A program made the position numbers and the translations under genes. 64,000 bases of DNA, from positions 124,001 to 188,000 of the forward strand of contig NZ_SLVB01000001.1 of the NCBI RefSeq assembly GCF_004341845.1, given 5' to 3'. The stretch comes from Novosphingobium sp. PhB165 (GTDB lineage Bacteria; Pseudomonadota; Alphaproteobacteria; Sphingomonadales; Sphingomonadaceae). The notes beneath the pieces were generated by a model. That model saw nothing but the letters and a program-made list of their open reading frames with translations, was not told where the DNA came from and searched no databases. Of the stretch, positions 51,242 to 59,626 are shown piece after piece. Position 1 is the first letter of the stretch. Every line of letters begins with the position of its first letter.

Positions 51242-51713
51242 TGCAGGCGGCTCCCTTGATCTGATCGGCTTCGAGGCAGATGGCCGTCAGTGCGGCCATG
51301 ATCGGGCGAATGGTGTCGGCGAGCTGGCAAGTTTCGCGGTGGTCGCGATGTCCATCGGACAGGGCCTCGGCGAATTGGCCAGCGAGATTAGACAGGCGCG
51401 AAATGGTCGCGAGGTCGTTGGCAGGCTCGGAGGTCAGCGGCTTCAGCGCTACGCCATAGAGCGCCAGAACCTCGTCCAGCGCTGTGGGGTCGAATGCGAG
51501 GCTGTTTAACGCGGTGTGTAGTTCCGGGAGGGAATCGCCGGTCAGCGCGCGGTTGACGGTCGCCATGCTGCTGTCGATCGTATCGACGAAGGCACCCTTC
51601 TTCCCGGCAGATACGCGAGCCCAACCAGCGGCAAGTTTGCCCTGCACATCCGATTTCGAATTACGGCGAATTGCTCGGACATGATTTGTGCGGTGCGTCA
51701 TACGTTCACTCAT
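51234..51713 (-). CDS. Phage regulatory-type helical protein
   Basis: 159 aa, basic N-terminus (HRTNHVRAIRRNSKSDVQGK) then mostly helical with ELHTALNSLAFDPTALDEVL. By position (after Cro-like and LexA-like genes) and by its helical make-up it may be a CII-like regulator, but no HTH stands out. It overlaps GapR by 8 nt. Confidence 0.5.
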   Translation of the reverse strand: MSERMTHRTNHVRAIRRNSKSDVQGKLAAGWARVSAGKKGAFVDTIDSSMATVNRALTGDSLPELHTALNSLAFDPTALDEVLALYGVALKPLTSEPANDLATISRLSNLAGQFAEALSDGHRDHRETCQLADTIRPIMAALTAICLEADQIKGAACNG

Positions 51714-51825
51714 GTTCGAAGTGGTTGAAATCGTTGGCGGGCGCCGAAACGCGGGTGCAGTGGTGGCGCCAGTGCGTCAGGGCGGCAGTGCGAACGATCG
51801 CTCGGAAGAGGCAGGGAGCCATGGG

Positions 51826-52161
51826 TTATGGCCGCCGGTCAGCGCCGAGAGCCTGCGCGACTTCATGATTGGGCTGGAGGACGGCGACGCCCCGGCGGGC
51901 CAGCTCGGCAACGAGTGCCTCGGTGGGCACGCCGTTCAGGGGGCCGATGTCCACGAGTTCAATCGCGCGCGCACGGTGCGGCACCCGGCGGATGAATCCG
52001 CGCTCTTCGAGGGCCATCACGAGCCGATACGCCGAGGACTTCCCCGCGCAGCCAACTGCAACAGCCATCTCGTCGTACGAGGGAGCTATTCCGCCCGCGC
52101 TCGCGAGATTGCTCTTAAGGTAGGTGAGCAAGCGGCTCTGCTGTGCGGTGAGGCCGATCAT
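51826..52161 (-). CDS. LexA-like winged-HTH regulator (no protease domain)
   Basis: 111 aa from ATG 52,161. LTAQQSRLLTYLKSNLASAG and APSYDEMAVAVGCAGKSSAY with RLVMALEERGFIRRV reproduce the LexA DNA-binding domain; the peptidase half is absent. It is ATGA-coupled to the Cro-like gene, so expressed with it. It probably regulates early phage genes. Confidence 0.72.
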   Translation of the reverse strand: MIGLTAQQSRLLTYLKSNLASAGGIAPSYDEMAVAVGCAGKSSAYRLVMALEERGFIRRVPHRARAIELVDIGPLNGVPTEALVAELARRGVAVLQPNHEVAQALGADRRP

Positions 52162-52379
52162 GCGGCAGCGTCCCGAAGCTCCTGCGGAAGCAGGTCGGAG
52201 ACGCTCAGGGCGCTTCCTTCGTTCTTCGCCGCGCCGAGCACCTCTTCCCAACGATCCAGTGGAATCCGGTTTCGGTCGAACCAGGCCTGCACGGTCGTAT
52301 GACTGTTATGGCCGAGCTTGCGGGCCAAGGCGCGAATGCCGCCAAGGTCGGTGATGATCGTTTGGTGGTCCATACGCAT
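52158..52379 (-). CDS. Cro-like HTH repressor
   Basis: 73 aa from ATG 52,379 (52,373 also possible). IITDLGGIRALARKLGHNSH and TTVQAWFDRNRIPLDRW form a YdaS/Cro-type helix-turn-helix. It is divergent from the CI-like repressor, with a palindromic operator between them, and it heads the leftward operon. Confidence 0.78.
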   Translation of the reverse strand: MRMDHQTIITDLGGIRALARKLGHNSHTTVQAWFDRNRIPLDRWEEVLGAAKNEGSALSVSDLLPQELRDAAA

Positions 52380-52382
52380 GGT

Positions 52383-52399
52383 GTACACAGCGTGCGTAC
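52383..52399. promoter_or_regulatory. Repressor operator in the cI/cro intergenic region
   Basis: GTACACAGCGTGCGTAC is an imperfect 17-bp palindrome with two differences from the perfect operator at 53,486. Further TGTAC half sites lie at 52,418 and 52,454, the latter inside the first codons of the repressor, suggesting autoregulation. Confidence 0.65.
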
Positions 52400-52445
52400 G
52401 CTGGTCAACGTGGAAAGTGTACCCATCCCGCGCGATAAGGCGGAC

Positions 52446-53189
52446 ATGGAAAATGTACGCACTACAGGTCAGACGATAGCCGGGCTGGTGGCTCGCGCAG
52501 GATTATCCATGCGCGCCTTTGCTAAGGCGTGCGGATATGCGGCGGCTTCGGGCGTGCAGCGCTACATGGATGCGGACTTTGATGGGAAACTAAGTCCGGC
52601 AGTCGCGGCGCGGATGGTTGAAGCGCTTGCAGGAAAGGGTGATCCTTCCATTTCTGCCGATGAGGTGTACGCGCTGGTCGGAATTCCCACGACAAATGCT
52701 GAACCTGTCCAGTACGAGGGCGCGTCTACGCAGCGGATGCGGCAGGATGTGCCGATCCTTGGAACTGCATTGGGGGCAGACCGCATCGACGACGATATCG
52801 CCATTGAGCAAACATACCTCTTTGCAGACGAGATCGTTGGATTTGCTAAGCGACCGGTGATTCTGGACGGTCGAGCTGATGTTTACGGCATCTATGTGCA
52901 GGGTTCTTCCATGTGGCCGGCATTTGAGGACGGGACGATTGCGTTTGCCGAGACCAAGCGCCCGCCGCGCATAGGCGACAGCGTTATCATCTATCTCCGT
53001 AGAAACGGTGAGGAGCACGAGGGTGATGATGGTGAAAGTGCCAGGACCGTCCTTGTGAAACGGCTAATCAAGCGCAGTGCATCGTTCGTCGAGCTGGAGC
53101 AGTACAACCCGCGCTTGACGTTTCAGGTGTCGACGAAAGAGGTGCTGAAGATGCACCGCGTGCTCACAATGAACGATCTGCTTTCGTGA
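52446..53189 (+). CDS. CI-like repressor with S24 peptidase domain
   Basis: 247 aa from ATG 52,446. An N-terminal HTH (about 8-60) is followed by a LexA/CI-type S24 domain: YVQGSSMWPAF (catalytic Ser155) and VLVKRL (Lys204). No clear Ala-Gly cleavage pair is visible in the linker, so self-cleavage on SOS is uncertain. It should maintain lysogeny by binding the GTAC palindromes at 52,383 and 53,486. Confidence 0.85.
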   Translation: MENVRTTGQTIAGLVARAGLSMRAFAKACGYAAASGVQRYMDADFDGKLSPAVAARMVEALAGKGDPSISADEVYALVGIPTTNAEPVQYEGASTQRMRQDVPILGTALGADRIDDDIAIEQTYLFADEIVGFAKRPVILDGRADVYGIYVQGSSMWPAFEDGTIAFAETKRPPRIGDSVIIYLRRNGEEHEGDDGESARTVLVKRLIKRSASFVELEQYNPRLTFQVSTKEVLKMHRVLTMNDLLS

Positions 53190-53431
53190 CTTCAAGCATC
53201 GATAAGCATCGAGACAGCACCGAGAAGGCGCTGAGGCAGGCGCGGCAGGCTGGGATTGATACTGTTAAGTTTCGCTTCGGCCATATGTTGGCGGGGCACT
53301 GCGCATACTCCAAGAAAATGGATGGCCGAAAGGTGCCTATAACTCGCGCCGGTGCGCTTCCGCATGAGAGTTGCGAACACCCCGATCAGTGCGGATGCCG
53401 CTGGCAGTCGTGGATGCCCTTGATGGACTGA
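53186..53431 (+). CDS. Small hypothetical protein after the repressor
   Basis: 81 aa from GTG 53,186, overlapping the repressor stop. CAYSKKMDGRKVPITRAGAL, then CEHPDQCGCRWQSW gives a Cys/His cluster that may bind zinc. It is expressed with the repressor and so probably in lysogens. Function unknown. Confidence 0.6.
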   Translation: MTSSIDKHRDSTEKALRQARQAGIDTVKFRFGHMLAGHCAYSKKMDGRKVPITRAGALPHESCEHPDQCGCRWQSWMPLMD

Positions 53432-53437
53432 TTCTGG

Positions 53438-53454
53438 CGTACATGGGGTGTACG
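53438..53454. promoter_or_regulatory. Second operator-like palindrome before the early operon
   Basis: CGTACA-TGGGG-TGTACG, perfect 6-bp arms, 22 bases before the -35 of the early promoter. The spacing of the GTAC cores is 2 bases shorter than at 53,486. Confidence 0.5.
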
Positions 53455-53475
53455 CAAAAAATGTATGATTGAGTA

Positions 53476-53505
53476 TTGACGGGGCGTACACACCGTGTGT
53501 ACATA
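53476..53505 (+). promoter_or_regulatory. Early rightward promoter
   Basis: TTGACG (53,476-53,481), 18-bp spacer, TACATA (53,500-53,505). The spacer is filled by the perfect operator palindrome at 53,486-53,502, so repressor binding would block the promoter. It drives the 53.5-64 kb operon. Confidence 0.65.
53486..53502. promoter_or_regulatory. Perfect 17-bp operator in the early promoter
   Basis: GTACACAC-C-GTGTGTAC, a perfect palindrome between the -35 and -10 boxes and the best match to the site in the cI/cro region. Confidence 0.7.
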
Positions 53506-53542
53506 ACCTTCATCAGGCAAGAACGCCTGCATGGAGGTTCCC

Positions 53543-53956
53543 TTGAACGCCATCACCAAGATTTCGAGCGCGGCCTGGCACGAAACGCCTGCCGTCGCTG
53601 CATACCTCGCCACTGTCACCGTTGACGATCTGTCCCTGATCCGTCCGCTGATCGTGATGGGCGACGATCAGCTGCGCTACACCGGCGATCCGGTCGAGCA
53701 GCTTTCGGAAATGCGCCGCGAGGTCATCGACGCTCTGTTCGGTTGCACCTTCCGCAAGGCGCACGCTTCCGGCCGTGCCTACGAATATCTCGACTTCGAA
53801 GACGAGAATCCGAGTGTCGATGCGGTGCTTTCGGAGCGCTTCGGCGATCCGCGCCGGTTCGGCAACGAGCATCCCGACCGGGCCACGCGCCTGATGCGCT
53901 TCGATGCCCAGATCAAGGCCGCTCACCAGCGCCACGGGATCGGAGAGGCGGCATGA
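53543..53956 (+). CDS. First early-operon protein, hypothetical
   Basis: 137 aa from TTG 53,543, which has GGAGG 6 nt upstream; an ATG at 53,531 in the same frame overlaps that ribosome site. It is hydrophilic, with DDLSLIRPLIVMGDDQLRYT and EYLDFEDENPSVDAVLSERF. No family is recognised. ATGA overlap with the next gene. Confidence 0.6.
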   Translation: MNAITKISSAAWHETPAVAAYLATVTVDDLSLIRPLIVMGDDQLRYTGDPVEQLSEMRREVIDALFGCTFRKAHASGRAYEYLDFEDENPSVDAVLSERFGDPRRFGNEHPDRATRLMRFDAQIKAAHQRHGIGEAA

Positions 53957-54270
53957 GCGCGCGCTACACCTTCACCACTTTCATCGCGTGGATGGACGGC
54001 GAGGACGAGCGGGATGCGTGCGTGGCCGTGACCTACACGCATTACAAAGGCTCGCGCCAGACGATGACTGATCCGGCTGAGCCCCCTTCGGTCGAGATCG
54101 TCGAAATCACGCCGATCGATCCCAGCGTGACCCTGCCCGGCGAATGGACCGACGGCAGCCGCGACGAGGAACTGCACGACGAGTGCTTCGAAGATTTCGC
54201 CGCCGAGATGGAGGAAGCCGCCGAATGGCGCGCCCAGTCCCGCCGCGACCAGATGATGGAGGGCTTCTAA
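53953..54270 (+). CDS. Small acidic hypothetical protein
   Basis: 105 aa from ATG 53,953, strongly acidic (SRDEELHDECFEDFAAEMEE). The first half is beta-like (RYTFTTFIAWMDGEDERDAC). Acidic early phage proteins can mimic DNA, but nothing specific supports that here. It is coupled to both neighbours. Confidence 0.6.
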   Translation: MSARYTFTTFIAWMDGEDERDACVAVTYTHYKGSRQTMTDPAEPPSVEIVEITPIDPSVTLPGEWTDGSRDEELHDECFEDFAAEMEEAAEWRAQSRRDQMMEGF

Positions 54271-54593
54271 TGTCCAGCACCTATCGCGACTGGAACGTCT
54301 ACTTCGACCCCAAGCCCATCCCGCACGCCGGGTTCGACTGGGAAGCCACTCACCCCGATTACGACGGGGAGAGTGATACCCGCATGGTTCACGCCGCCAC
54401 TTTCAAGGAGCTGGCTGCCGAGATCGACAGCGCAATCTACGAGGCCTTGGAAGGCCCGGAGAGCGGCGCGGTTGACGCGATCACCGGCTACTTCGGCTAC
54501 AGCTCCTTTTCGAGCGAGAGCAAGGCGCGCCAGATCGTGGCCGTGCTCGACAAGGCCGGTTTCGAGATCGTGGTTCGGGAGCGGACGGCATGA
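54270..54593 (+). CDS. Small hypothetical protein
   Basis: 107 aa starting at a TAATG overlap. DWNVYFDPKPIPHAGFDWEA and HAATFKELAAEIDSAIYEAL are visible; acidic and soluble. No family is recognised. Confidence 0.6.
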   Translation: MSSTYRDWNVYFDPKPIPHAGFDWEATHPDYDGESDTRMVHAATFKELAAEIDSAIYEALEGPESGAVDAITGYFGYSSFSSESKARQIVAVLDKAGFEIVVRERTA

Positions 54594-54835
54594 TCCGCGC
54601 CGTATCCATCACCGTCGCGCTGGGCGCCGCTGCGCTGTTCGGCCTCGATCACTGGTCCGCCAGCTACATGGAAAGCCACCGCGCCGCGCGTGAGTTCGCG
54701 ATGACGGACGCCTTCGGCACTGCCGTCGTCATCCTTGGCGGATTGGCGCTCTCCATGATCGCTTTCGGCGCGCTGGCGCTGATCCTCTTTCCCCGCCCGA
54801 CGGGTCGCCCGGAGCTGGAGGATCACAACCAGTGA
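54590..54835 (+). CDS. Small two-helix membrane protein
   Basis: 81 aa with two membrane helices (about 2-19 and 41-67). It is ATGA-coupled to its neighbours in the early operon. The role is unknown; inner-membrane early proteins often affect superinfection or host physiology. Confidence 0.6.
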   Translation: MIRAVSITVALGAAALFGLDHWSASYMESHRAAREFAMTDAFGTAVVILGGLALSMIAFGALALILFPRPTGRPELEDHNQ

Positions 54836-54936
54836 CCTCCGGCTCCACCCTGACCCGCCACGATCTCGGTCGCATCGCTCTCATGCTCTCCAGCGGCTTC
54901 GCCATCGGCGCGGCTTGGGCGCTCTGCGGCTTCTGA
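54832..54936 (+). CDS. Short membrane peptide
   Basis: 34 aa from GTG 54,832 overlapping the previous stop; one hydrophobic helix (IALMLSSGFAIGAAWALCGF). Evidence is coupling and composition. Confidence 0.4.
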   Translation: MTSGSTLTRHDLGRIALMLSSGFAIGAAWALCGF

Positions 54937-55029
54937 CCCTCTCCCAACCGCTGCGTCGCCGGTACCCCCCCCACCGGAAGCGGCAACAGTCCCCAGGCAT
55001 CGGCGCTGTCTCGGGCAAGGATTCCAGCA
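54937..55029 (+). other. Leader of the ERF gene with C8-loop hairpin
   Basis: CCGGT and ACCGG pair around a loop of eight C (54,968-54,975), extended by CCGCT/AGCGG. AAGGA lies before the ERF start. It could modulate expression; no terminator U-tract is present. Confidence 0.3.
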
Positions 55030-55803
55030 ATGAACGCTGTGACCCCCATTGAAGCTTCGGCCAGTGCTGATGTCCCGGCTGTCTACATGGCGATTTCAAA
55101 CGTCATGGAGCAGATGGCGAAGGAAGGCATCGGCAAGGATCGTCGCAACACCCAGCAGGGCTACAACTTCCGCGGCATCGACGACGTGTACAACGCGCTC
55201 TGCGGCGTGCTGGCGTCCAACCGGCTGCTGATGCTGCCCTTCGTCGTCGATCAGAAGCGGGAAGAGCGCCAGACCGCGAAGGGCGGCGTCCTCAACTACA
55301 CGATCCTGACTGTCGACTTCAAACTGGTCTCGGCGTTGGACGGCTCCAAGGACACTGTCCGCATGGTCGGCGAGGCCATGGATAGCGCCGACAAGAGCAG
55401 CAACAAAGCTCAGTCGGCGGCCATGAAGTACGCCGCGCTGCAGGTCTTCATGATCCCGACCGAGGGCGACAACGACGCAGACTCGACGACGCACGAGCTG
55501 GCGCCGCGCGAGCAGGGCATGCCCAATACTGAGTTCGCGCGTCTCGCCCAACTTCAGCAGGCTTCCGGCATCTCCACGGCCCGGCTCTGCAAGGAATACG
55601 GAGTCAGCGACCTCCGGCAACTCAATCAGGACCAGTACGGCAACGCTGTCGAGCGCCTGACCAACGCCATCGCCAACAAGGCGAAGGAAGAGACGAACCG
55701 CGCCGCGAAGGCCGAGCAGCCCGCCGAGAACAGGCAGGCCAACCGGACCGGACAAACCGGCGGCGATTTCACCGACATCGACGAATCCGACGTCCCTTTC
55801 TGA
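55030..55803 (+). CDS. erf: ERF-family single-strand annealing protein
   Basis: 257 aa recombinase that anneals complementary single strands. The ERF core is present: GIGKDRRNTQQGYNFRGIDD, VYNALCGVLASNRLLMLPFV, and DKSSNKAQSAAMKYAALQVF with MIPTEGDNDAD. The C-terminal tail is acidic/low complexity and ends DVPF, like an SSB-type tip. It is part of a recombination cassette with SSB, NinB and nucleases. Confidence 0.93.
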   Translation: MNAVTPIEASASADVPAVYMAISNVMEQMAKEGIGKDRRNTQQGYNFRGIDDVYNALCGVLASNRLLMLPFVVDQKREERQTAKGGVLNYTILTVDFKLVSALDGSKDTVRMVGEAMDSADKSSNKAQSAAMKYAALQVFMIPTEGDNDADSTTHELAPREQGMPNTEFARLAQLQQASGISTARLCKEYGVSDLRQLNQDQYGNAVERLTNAIANKAKEETNRAAKAEQPAENRQANRTGQTGGDFTDIDESDVPF

Positions 55804-56345
55804 TGGAAGCGATCGTGAACACTCCTCTCCTCGAATTTGAAGAATGGCGCGCGGTGCCGGGATTTGAAGGTCGTTATGAGGCATCCAGCTTCGGGCGCGT
55901 CCGCAGCCTGCGCAACGCAGGACACGGCTATGACCGGCCGCGAGCTAAGCCGCGCGTCCTCAAGGACTATACGAATAGTCGCGGTTATCGCGTGGTGACC
56001 CTTGGTCGTTCCGAGAATCCGACTGGAGTGCACCGCGTTGTCTGCCTGACGTTTCACGGGCAGCCGCCCAGTCCAGACCATACCGCCGCGCACCGTGACG
56101 GATACAAGCCCAACTGTCGCGCGGACAATTTGCGCTGGGCGACGTGGGACGAGCAGGCCGGTGATCGTCGCCGCCACGGCACCATCGCGCGCGGTGAGAG
56201 ACAAGGTCTCTCCAAACTAACGCGCGGGCAGGTCGACGCAATTCGCGCGCAGTCCCCCTCCAAGCCCCAGTCCCAACTCGCCGCCGAGTTCGGCGTTGGC
56301 CAACCCCACATCAGTTCAATCATTCGCGGAGCCGTATGGTCATGA
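55803..56345 (+). CDS. Free-standing HNH homing endonuclease (NUMOD4)
   Basis: 180 aa. NUMOD4 domain EEWRAVPGFEGRYEASSFGR (about 12-32), HNH core with VHRVVCLTF, HTAAHRDGYKPNCRADNLRW, and a C-terminal helix-turn-helix (SQLAAEFGVGQPHISSIIRG). Such enzymes spread by cutting phage DNA at allelic sites. It is inserted in the early operon between ERF and the coiled-coil gene, with tight overlaps. Confidence 0.88.
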   Translation: MEAIVNTPLLEFEEWRAVPGFEGRYEASSFGRVRSLRNAGHGYDRPRAKPRVLKDYTNSRGYRVVTLGRSENPTGVHRVVCLTFHGQPPSPDHTAAHRDGYKPNCRADNLRWATWDEQAGDRRRHGTIARGERQGLSKLTRGQVDAIRAQSPSKPQSQLAAEFGVGQPHISSIIRGAVWS

Positions 56346-57319
56346 TTACGCACTACGAATCCTCGTCGCGCGGCAGCATCGAAATTGCGACGATGCCGCT
56401 TTCGTTCGCGAAAAACTCGCTGAACAAGCTCACGCGCACCGAACCCGGCCGTACCGCTGAGATCGAAGCCCTTCAGGCCCACGTCGACAAGCTGGCAACG
56501 GAGGCCGAGGCCGCTGCGCTCGCCGGTGGCGAAGATGTGAACCCCCGTGCCGTGGTTGGCGGAAACAATCCCCCCGCCGACGAAGAGACTGCCGCTGTGA
56601 TCGAACCGAAGTGGGATGCCGTGAAGGTCCACCTCGACGACCTGCTGACTGAGGCCCAGAACTGGGCGGACGGCATCGCGATCACAACGCAGGGGCAGGC
56701 CGACCAGGTCGCTACGCTGCGGCAGAGCCTTCAGGAGGCGATGAGCCTCGCCGACGAAGCCCGCAAGGTCGAGAAGGCGCCGCTCGACGCGCAGGTTGCG
56801 GAGATCCAAGACCGCTACAACGAGTACATCGCGCCCCTGAAGAACAAGAAGGCGGGCAGCGCGACCAAGGCGGCCTATGCGCTCGGCAACCTGCTGACCC
56901 CGTGGCTCCAGAAGCTGGAGGACGAGAAGCGGGAGCGCGAGAAGAAGGCCCGCGAGGAAGCTGAGGCAATCGCCGCCGCCGCCCGCGAGGCGCATCAGGA
57001 AGCAGCCGGTTCGGCTGACCTTGGCGCGATCGATGAGGCCGCCGAACTGATGGACGCCGCCGATCAGGCCGCGCGTACGCTCCGCTCGGTCGAGCGCGAA
57101 AAGGTGCAGGCAGTCGGCGATAACCGCGCGGTCGGCATGCGGTCTTACTGGAAGGCCATCCCGGTCGAAGGGCAGGGCGGCAAGGCTCTGGTCCACTACG
57201 CCCAGCGCCAGCCCGAGCGCATGAAGGCCTTCCTTCAGCAGCTGGCCGACGAAGACGTGCGCGCCGGTATCCGCACCATCCCCGGCTTCACGGTCGAGGA
57301 AGAGCGGAGGGTTGCGTAA
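56336..57319 (+). CDS. Coiled-coil phage protein of the recombination cassette
   Basis: 327 aa. Residues 80-300 are a long charged coiled coil ([20 protein letters not shown]), then [20 protein letters not shown] at the C-terminus. It is a common companion of ERF/SSB genes in phages; function unknown. It overlaps the HNH stop and the SSB start. Confidence 0.65.
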   Translation: MVMITHYESSSRGSIEIATMPLSFAKNSLNKLTRTEPGRTAEIEALQAHVDKLATEAEAAALAGGEDVNPRAVVGGNNPPADEETAAVIEPKWDAVKVHLDDLLTEAQNWADGIAITTQGQADQVATLRQSLQEAMSLADEARKVEKAPLDAQVAEIQDRYNEYIAPLKNKKAGSATKAAYALGNLLTPWLQKLEDEKREREKKAREEAEAIAAAAREAHQEAAGSADLGAIDEAAELMDAADQAARTLRSVEREKVQAVGDNRAVGMRSYWKAIPVEGQGGKALVHYAQRQPERMKAFLQQLADEDVRAGIRTIPGFTVEEERRVA

Positions 57320-57936
57320 TGGCCGGCTCTGTCAACAAGGTCATCCTCGTCGGCAACCTCGGTGCCGATCCCGAGGTGAAGAGCTTCCAGAACGGCGGCC
57401 GCATCGCAACCCTGCGCATGGCGACCTCGGAAAGCTGGAAGGACCGCGCCACCGGTGAGCGCAAGGAGCGTACCGAGTGGCATTCGGTCACCGTCCAGAG
57501 CGAAGGTCTCGTCGGCGTGGTCGAGCGCTTCCTGCGCAAGGGCTCCAAAATCTACGTCGAGGGCCAGCTGCGCACTCGCAAGTGGCAGGACCAGAACGGC
57601 AACGACCGCTACACCACGGAGGTTTCGGTGGGCGGCGTTGGTGGCGTGCTGACGATGCTCGACGGCGCAAACAGCGGCGGGGACGGGCAGGGCGGACAGC
57701 GCCAGTCGCGCGGCAATGGCCAGCGTGACGGCAATGACCGTGGCGGCCAGCGCACCGGTGGCAGCTGGGGCAAGCAGTCGGGCGACAAGGAGGTCTACAA
57801 CTCCGGTCGCGGTGGGTGGCAGGACGGCGGCGATGGCAGCCGTGGGTCGGCGGCCGACAACTGGCACAATGACGGCGGCTTCGGGGATGACCTCGACGAC
57901 GATATCCCGTTCATGACCGACCGGAGCATCTGGTGA
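57319..57936 (+). CDS. ssb: Single-stranded DNA-binding protein with extended C-terminus
   Basis: 205 aa. The OB fold (about 3-110) shows [26 protein letters not shown] and the [20 protein letters not shown] segment. A Gly/Gln/Asp-rich linker follows. The conserved acidic tip DDDIPF (193-198), which normally ends SSB and recruits partners, is followed by seven extra residues (MTDRSIW), so the tip is internal. It lies in the early recombination operon. Confidence 0.92.
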   Translation: MAGSVNKVILVGNLGADPEVKSFQNGGRIATLRMATSESWKDRATGERKERTEWHSVTVQSEGLVGVVERFLRKGSKIYVEGQLRTRKWQDQNGNDRYTTEVSVGGVGGVLTMLDGANSGGDGQGGQRQSRGNGQRDGNDRGGQRTGGSWGKQSGDKEVYNSGRGGWQDGGDGSRGSAADNWHNDGGFGDDLDDDIPFMTDRSIW

Positions 57937-58328
57937 TGCTCGGCGCCGAGCTGATTGCCGCGCCGGGGCGCGATGACGAGCCCGAGAAGTTCGACTTCGA
58001 TTCACCCGAAGACGTTCTCATCGAGGTGCTTGCTCACGACAATGCGGATCAGACCCTTCCGCATTGGCCTTTCCACACCATCGAGACCTGCACGGTTATC
58101 GGCGGTGTCGGGGGTGTCTCCGGTGCTGCAAGCTACGAGAGCAGCTACGGGGGATTCCTCGACTATACGGTGCAGGATCTGATCGATTGCCCCGGTGAAG
58201 GCTGGTGGATCGTGGAAGGCGTGACCGGCGATTACCGCAAGGGTGATGGCTGGATGACCGACGATGACATGCGGTTCGATTGCAAAGGCTTCCGCCGAGC
58301 AACCGCCGCTGAAATCGCGGAGGCCTGA
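57936..58328 (+). CDS. Small acidic hypothetical protein
   Basis: 130 aa (ATG 57,936; a GTG at 57,933 overlaps the SSB stop). ETCTVIGGVGGVSGAASYES and DDDMRFDCKGFRRATAAEIA are visible. Acidic, soluble; no family is recognised. Confidence 0.6.
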   Translation: MLGAELIAAPGRDDEPEKFDFDSPEDVLIEVLAHDNADQTLPHWPFHTIETCTVIGGVGGVSGAASYESSYGGFLDYTVQDLIDCPGEGWWIVEGVTGDYRKGDGWMTDDDMRFDCKGFRRATAAEIAEA

Positions 58329-58331
58329 GCC

Positions 58332-58718
58332 ATGGCACTCCCACCTCGCAAGTTCAAAGAGCCCGCGCCCAAGAAGGAGCGCCGCGAAGGCCGCTGGAAA
58401 TCTCAGGCTCACCTGAAGTTCGTCCGGTCGTTCCATTGCGCTTGGCCCGGTTGCCAGCGCGCGCCGACCGAAGCGGCTCACGTCCGCATCGGTAGCGGGG
58501 CGGGAATGGGCCAGAAGCCGGACGACCATCGCGCAGTTCCGTTGTGCGGGGCCGATCTCGACTTCATGGGCCACCATGCCCAGCAGCACGCGATCGGCGA
58601 GCGCTCATTCTGGCGCGCCTATGAGGCCGCGTCGGGCCAGCCCGTGGAAAAGCTCATCGACAGCTTGTGCGACGCCTCGCCGCGCCGCCGGGAAATCCGG
58701 GAGCATCGCAATGGCTAA
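58332..58718 (+). CDS. DUF968-like zinc/HNH-type recombination protein
   Basis: 128 aa. HCAWPGCQRAPTEAAHVRIG and VPLCGADLDFMGHHAQQHAI give a Cys/His-rich site like DUF968 proteins, which stand in for NinG/RusA-type junction-processing functions in phages. The activity is inferred. It overlaps the following HNH gene by 8 nt. Confidence 0.72.
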   Translation: MALPPRKFKEPAPKKERREGRWKSQAHLKFVRSFHCAWPGCQRAPTEAAHVRIGSGAGMGQKPDDHRAVPLCGADLDFMGHHAQQHAIGERSFWRAYEAASGQPVEKLIDSLCDASPRRREIREHRNG

Positions 58719-59232
58719 GCCTGTCTCCATGGCATTCAAGGACATGTCGTGTTCGAAGCGGTGCGAGAACTGCGGCAACCCGTTCTATCGCGATAAGCGG
58801 AACACCCGTGCCTACTGGCAAAAGGCGAAGTTCTGCTCGCGCGAGTGCTTCGGGGCCTTCGATGCACGTCGGAAGGTCGATACCCGTCTGCCGTTTGAGC
58901 AGGATTTTCTGCGCTGGTTTTCAAAGGGCGACGGCTGCTGGGAATGGATCGGCGCCATCGATCGCGATGGATATGGCATCTTCTCGTACGCCGGAAAGAC
59001 TTATCGCGCGCACCGGATCGCCATGCAACTCGATGGCCGTGACCCAGGCGACATGATGGCGTGCCATCACTGCGACAACCCGGTGTGCGTCCGTCCCGAC
59101 CATCTGTTCGCAGGCACCAACGCTGACAACATGCAGGACATGGTGGCGAAGGGCCGGAACCCCAATCGCTTCGGCGCCAACAATCCTAATTTCAAGCACG
59201 GCAGAACCGCAAGGGAGCACTGCAATGGCTAA
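58711..59232 (+). CDS. HNH endonuclease (HNH_3 type)
   Basis: 173 aa from ATG 58,711. An N-terminal zinc-finger-like region (CENCGNPFYRDKRNT, then CSRECFG) is followed by an HNH domain with CWEWIGAIDRDGYGIF, YRAHRIAMQLDG, CHHCDNPVCVRPDHLFAGT and NADNMQDMVAKGR. This is typical of mobile phage HNH enzymes. It sits between DUF968 and NinB genes. Confidence 0.88.
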   Translation: MAKPVSMAFKDMSCSKRCENCGNPFYRDKRNTRAYWQKAKFCSRECFGAFDARRKVDTRLPFEQDFLRWFSKGDGCWEWIGAIDRDGYGIFSYAGKTYRAHRIAMQLDGRDPGDMMACHHCDNPVCVRPDHLFAGTNADNMQDMVAKGRNPNRFGANNPNFKHGRTAREHCNG

Positions 59233-59626
59233 TGGCCAGACCCTCATTCTCGCGAATGCAGAAGTACGCCGTCGTGCGCATCGTCTGATCGATCTCGCGC
59301 CGGATCGGGCAGTGGTGAACATCCGCGCCGAGGCTCGCAGCCTCGATCAGAACGCGAAGATGCACGCAATGCTGTCCGATATCGCGCGGGCCAAGCCCGA
59401 TGGCCGCGTCCTCACTACCGAGGTCTGGAAGGCGCTCTTCATGAACGCCGCCGGCTTCACGTGCGAGTTCGAGCCCACCCTGGACGGGCGCGGCGTGATC
59501 CCTCTCGGCTTCAAGTCGAGCCGCCTCAACAAGGCCGAGTTCTCGGATTTGATCGAGGCCATCCACTGCTTCGCTGCCGAGCACGGCATCGAGTTCACCG
59601 ATCCCATCGAAAGGAAGGCTGCATGA
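59225..59626 (+). CDS. ninB: NinB-like recombination protein
   Basis: 133 aa matching NinB (Orf family): LDQNAKMHAMLSDIARAKPD, VWKALFMNAAG and GFKSSRLNKAEFSDLIEAIH. Lambda Orf/NinB helps load annealing proteins on gapped DNA. It is coupled with HNH and DUF551 genes. Confidence 0.9.
   Translation: MANGQTLILANAEVRRRAHRLIDLAPDRAVVNIRAEARSLDQNAKMHAMLSDIARAKPDGRVLTTEVWKALFMNAAGFTCEFEPTLDGRGVIPLGFKSSRLNKAEFSDLIEAIHCFAAEHGIEFTDPIERKAA

Noticed and set aside
57235..58005. 256-codon frame antisense to ssb
   Set aside because: Shadow of the GC-rich ssb linker.
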